A stretch of 9,804 nt of DNA, from the NCBI GenBank assembly GCA_937889485.1, contig CALAPG010000073.1, positions 1-9,804 on the forward strand, given 5' to 3'. Below are positions 7,163 to 9,804 of this stretch, in pieces. The stretch comes from an uncultured Moraxella sp. GTDB taxonomy: Bacteria; Pseudomonadota; Gammaproteobacteria; Pseudomonadales; Moraxellaceae. The translations under genes and the position numbers were made by a program. The notes beneath the pieces were generated by a model, which searched no databases, was not told the DNA's origin, and saw only the letters and a list, made by a program, of their open reading frames with translations. Within the stretch, counting starts at the first letter, position 1, and every line of letters starts with the position of its first letter.

Positions 7163-7996
7163 ATGGAACCGATGGTCGTTATGGCAGCCCGCGCTGCGCA
7201 AAAAGTAGGTCAAGAGATTTTAAATGCACACAACAACCGTCACAAACTCGAACTGACGATTGAAAGCAAAGGGCTAGATGGGCTTGTTACCCAAATTGAC
7301 CGCTATAGTGAAGAGCTATTAATTGCCATGCTCAAAGAAAGCTATCCCACCCACTCATTTTTGGGAGAAGAATTTGGTCTGCAAGAAGGTAAAGGCAATG
7401 ATAAAGAATGGTGCTGGGTAATTGACCCACTAGATGGCACGCATAACTTTGTTCATGGGCTACCGCATTTTTGTGTGTCTATCGGCGTGCAAAAAAATGG
7501 TGTAACCGAGCACGGCATTATCTATGACCCCGTACGTGACGAGATGTTTTCGGCCAGCCGCGGCAAAGGTGCACGACTTAATCAGCGCCGCATTAGCGTA
7601 AGCGAGCAAAAAAACATTGATGGCGGCTTTTTTACCACAGGGCACCCGCTAGAACGCAACCGTAGCGAAGGCAAAGTGTCGTACGCCAAAGAACACTTTG
7701 CAGCTTTACAAAAAATTTGTGAGCAAGGTGGGCAAGTACGCCGTTTGGGCTCGGCAGCCCTTGATATGGCTTATGTAGCGGCAGGGCGCTTTGATGGTTA
7801 TTTTGAAATGTCTATCAAACCTTGGGATATTTGTGCAGGTGAACTTATTGTGACAGAAGCACGCGGTACCGTGGTTGATCATACAGGCGCACACCATGCC
7901 ATGGACACAGGCTCGGTATTTGCGTGTAATATCAAATTGTTAAAGCCATTGATGCAAGCGGTGGTACCTGTTTGGGGCAACGCGGTAAAAGGTTGA
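7163..7996 (+). CDS. suhB: inositol-1-monophosphatase family protein
   Basis: SuhB is an Mg-dependent inositol monophosphatase; in E. coli it also acts in ribosomal RNA antitermination with the Nus factors, which is known of the family rather than shown here. Visible metal-binding motifs: GEE at residues 68-70, DPLDGT at 88-93 in WVIDPLDGTHNFVHG, and WDICAG at 221-226 with Asp222. A KGLDGLVTQID segment (36-46) matches the family's lithium-sensitive N-terminal motif. The length, 277 aa, is normal (E. coli 267). The usual EAGG after WDxxAG reads EARG (232-235), a conservative family variation at most. A good Shine-Dalgarno (AAGG, 7153-7156) lies 6 nt before the ATG. It is probably cotranscribed with dxs and is followed by a strong terminator. 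Confidence 0.93.
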   Translation: MEPMVVMAARAAQKVGQEILNAHNNRHKLELTIESKGLDGLVTQIDRYSEELLIAMLKESYPTHSFLGEEFGLQEGKGNDKEWCWVIDPLDGTHNFVHGLPHFCVSIGVQKNGVTEHGIIYDPVRDEMFSASRGKGARLNQRRISVSEQKNIDGGFFTTGHPLERNRSEGKVSYAKEHFAALQKICEQGGQVRRLGSAALDMAYVAAGRFDGYFEMSIKPWDICAGELIVTEARGTVVDHTGAHHAMDTGSVFACNIKLLKPLMQAVVPVWGNAVKG

Positions 7997-8012
7997 TTTT
8001 GAGATACTCCAT

Positions 8013-8048
8013 AAAAAACGCCCTAATCAATTTTAGGGCGTTTTTTTT
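8013..8048. terminator. bidirectional intrinsic terminator between suhB and fdxA
   Basis: A perfect 14-bp inverted repeat pairs AAAAAACGCCCTAA (8013-8026) with 8033-8046 across a 6-nt loop (TCAATT); the GC-rich core is CGCCC/GGGCG. Eight Ts follow on the plus strand (8041-8048) and the A-run at 8013-8018 becomes a U-tract on the minus strand. It lies 17 bp after the suhB stop and 14 bp beyond the fdxA stop, so it can end both transcripts. Confidence 0.93.
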
Positions 8049-8061
8049 GAGAATGCGGGAT

Positions 8062-8385
8062 TTATTTTTCTAAATATTGCAATTTATTAGGTACACCGTC
8101 CCACTCTTTGTGGTCTGGCAGCGGGTCGTGCATGGCTGAGATATTTGGCCACTTTTCTGCTAACTCAGCATTTAACTGAATAAAGTTTTCTTGACCTTTG
8201 GGCACCTCATCTTCAGAAAAAATGGCATTGGCGGGGCATTCTGGCTCACAAAGTGCACAGTCAATACATTCATCAGGGTGGATGACCAAAAAGTTTGGGC
8301 CTTCATAAAAACAGTCAACAGGGCAAACTTCTACACAGTCAGTATATTTACAACGAATACAATTATCAGTAACAACAAAGGTCAT
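8062..8385 (-). CDS. fdxA: seven-iron ferredoxin, Azotobacter FdI type
   Basis: This small cytoplasmic electron carrier holds one [3Fe-4S] and one [4Fe-4S] cluster. Cysteines sit exactly where the Azotobacter vinelandii FdI pattern predicts: Cys9, Cys17 and Cys50 for the 3Fe cluster, and Cys21, Cys40, Cys43 and Cys46 for the 4Fe cluster, with the non-ligand Cys12 and Cys25 also kept. The 107-residue length and the C-terminal tail (about 58-107, starting near DEVPKG and ending in LQYLEK) match the family. The ATG at 8385 starts the conserved TFVVTDNC sequence. It lies downstream of mutS on the same strand with a 67-bp gap, the mutS-fdxA order known from Pseudomonas. Whether it has its own promoter in the gap is unclear: the sequence is A/T-rich but no good -35/-10 pair was found. 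Confidence 0.97.
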   Translation of the reverse strand: MTFVVTDNCIRCKYTDCVEVCPVDCFYEGPNFLVIHPDECIDCALCEPECPANAIFSEDEVPKGQENFIQLNAELAEKWPNISAMHDPLPDHKEWDGVPNKLQYLEK

Positions 8386-8452
8386 GGCGATAGCTACCTT
8401 ATTTTCAGCAAAAAATAGGTGATAAAATTTTTTCTTGGGCTATTTTAACCCC

Positions 8453-9804
8453 TTAGTCATGATTTAACAATTCTTTTAATGAATATATAAAGTCTAGGGC
8501 TTGCTTGGGGGTGAGGTTGTCTGGATTGAGAGCGGTGAGCTTATCCATGATGGGGTTCGCTGGCGGCGGGCTTGGCTCAATGGGTAATTGATAGTTGGCT
8601 GAGCTACTACTGAGCGATAGTCCTAGTTGGCGCGTTGCCGCTGGATTGGGTTGGGTTTTTGGCAACTGCTGTGGCACAACTGCCTGACTGGTAGCAGATG
8701 AATTTGCCAATTGGCTATCTAAGAACTGCTGTGCTTGTTGTAACAGGGGGGTAGGCACCCCTGCCATTTTTGCAACGTGAAGCCCAAAGCTGCGGTGTGT
8801 GCTACCTTTGGCGATTTTGTGTAGCAGTAATAATTGCCCATCAACTTCTTGGGTGACTAAGTGCTGATTGAGCATTTTTGGGTGCTGCGCTGCCAAATCA
8901 GTTAATTCAAAATAATGGGTGGCAAATAAGGTTAGGCAGTCAAGGGTGTCTGCCAAGTAGTTGACACAGGCATGGGCAATGGCTAAGCCATCTTGGGTGC
9001 TGGTGCCGCGCCCCACTTCATCCATTAATACCAAAGCGTGCGCGTTGGCTTGGTTCATGATGTTGGCAGTTTCAATCATCTCAACCATAAAGGTGGATTT
9101 GCCACTTGCCAAGTCATCGGCGGCGCCAATTCGGGTAAAAATACGTTCAATCCGCCCAATATCAGCGCTACTCGCGGGCACAAAACTGCCGCAGCACGCC
9201 AATAGTACAATCAGTGCCGTTTGGCGCATATAGGTAGATTTACCGCCCATGTTGGGGCCGGTAATCAGCATGAGTTTTTCGGGTACCTCATCAATGCCAA
9301 GCACACAGTCATTGGCGATAAAAGCGTCGGGGGCTGATGCGCTAATTGGGTCTTGTGAGTGGCGACCGCGCTGCTGCCCTGCTTCTACCACCAGATGGCG
9401 CCCATCCTTGATACGCAAATAGGCGTGGTCATCGCTGCCAAACGTTGGGCGGCACCAAGGTGATTGGGCGGCGGGCTGTTGTCGGGTCAACGTCACCCAA
9501 TTGACCAACACATCTATATGGGCGATGGCTTTGGATAGGCTTTGTAAATGGTTAAGATGGGTTTGTAGCTCCTCCAGTAGCTTGTCATAAAGCTGTTTTT
9601 CAAGACCCAGTGCTTGCCCTTGAGCTGATAAGTAAGATTCTTCAATGGTTTTCAGCTCAGGGGTGATGAAGCGCTCGGCATTTTTTAGCGTTTGGCGGCG
9701 GCTAAAGTGTACAGGCGCGTGCTTGGCTTGAAGCGCACTTAACTCAAAATAAAAACCACTGACTTTATTAAATCCAACTTTTAGGGTGGGAAGGTTATTT
9801 TGTT
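8453..9804 (-). CDS. mutS: DNA mismatch repair protein MutS (5' partial)
   Basis: MutS recognises base mismatches and, with ATP, recruits MutL to start methyl-directed or related repair. The frame continues past the GTG at 9511, which is internal, to the window edge: about 97 further residues carry the core/clamp region, including [32 protein letters not shown] and a helical stretch ending in AHIDVL. Some 449 residues are present, roughly half a normal MutS (about 850-900). The ATPase motifs are complete: Walker [10 protein letters not shown] at 9233-9259, [10 protein letters not shown], Walker B region [16 protein letters not shown], and FATHYFEL. A low-complexity linker then contains QLGLSL (8612-8629), a candidate sliding-clamp motif, and the tail [18 protein letters not shown] matches the C-terminal tetramerisation helices. 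Stop TAA at 8455-8453; fdxA follows. Confidence 0.97.
   Translation of the reverse strand, partial: QNNLPTLKVGFNKVSGFYFELSALQAKHAPVHFSRRQTLKNAERFITPELKTIEESYLSAQGQALGLEKQLYDKLLEELQTHLNHLQSLSKAIAHIDVLVNWVTLTRQQPAAQSPWCRPTFGSDDHAYLRIKDGRHLVVEAGQQRGRHSQDPISASAPDAFIANDCVLGIDEVPEKLMLITGPNMGGKSTYMRQTALIVLLACCGSFVPASSADIGRIERIFTRIGAADDLASGKSTFMVEMIETANIMNQANAHALVLMDEVGRGTSTQDGLAIAHACVNYLADTLDCLTLFATHYFELTDLAAQHPKMLNQHLVTQEVDGQLLLLHKIAKGSTHRSFGLHVAKMAGVPTPLLQQAQQFLDSQLANSSATSQAVVPQQLPKTQPNPAATRQLGLSLSSSSANYQLPIEPSPPPANPIMDKLTALNPDNLTPKQALDFIYSLKELLNHD

Noticed and set aside
8386..8452. Terminator or promoter between mutS and fdxA
   Set aside because: Only a weak GGG/CCC pairing with mismatch and no clear -35/-10 pair; cannot be called either way.
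1..9804. Mobile elements, CRISPR arrays, DNA uptake sequences or horizontally acquired islands
   Set aside because: No transposase, long inverted or direct repeats, spacer arrays or Neisseria-type uptake decamers were seen, and all genes are core housekeeping types with similar composition.

Overview
The window is a chromosomal housekeeping segment of a gammaproteobacterium, most likely family Moraxellaceae (Moraxella/Psychrobacter/Acinetobacter relatives). This rests on recalled similarity of the CoaX, RibA, Dxs and FdxA proteins to that family, moderate G+C by eye, and the mutS-fdxA adjacency seen in pseudomonad-type gammaproteobacteria. No search was run, so genus is not claimed. I see no phage, transposon, CRISPR, tRNA, rRNA or defence-type genes.

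Layout. Left edge to 1066 (+): C-terminal two thirds of a TerC-family membrane protein with CBS and CorC/HlyC domains, cut off by the window edge. A bidirectional terminator (1098-1130) separates it from a convergent biotin-ligase/pantothenate-kinase pair on the minus strand: birA (2805-1909) then coaX (1870-1148). Divergent from birA is a TauE/SafE-type sulfite/sulfonate exporter (2887-3696, +), whose stop codon interlocks with that of convergent ribA (4362-3691, -). A roughly 590-bp non-coding divergent region separates ribA from dxs (4952-7129, +). dxs is followed 33 bp later by suhB (7163-7996, +). A strong bidirectional terminator (8013-8048) lies between suhB and the convergent minus-strand group: mutS (running in from the right edge to 8453) followed by fdxA (8385-8062).

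Functional reading. Four genes serve cofactor or precursor supply: coaX (coenzyme A), birA (biotinylation of acetyl-CoA carboxylase), ribA (riboflavin) and dxs (isoprenoids, and shared precursor for thiamine and pyridoxal). suhB, fdxA and mutS are core genes for RNA/inositol-phosphate metabolism, electron transfer and mismatch repair. Neighbouring transcription units do not form one pathway; the gene order is ordinary chromosomal order.

Most worth a second look: the enlarged Dxs (725 aa, with an internal repeat-bearing insertion and an Ala/Lys-rich linker), the long structured non-coding region in front of it, the lack of a Shine-Dalgarno at its start, and the ribA start, which is best placed at an internal GTG rather than the longest ORF. 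I found no convincing undescribed system.
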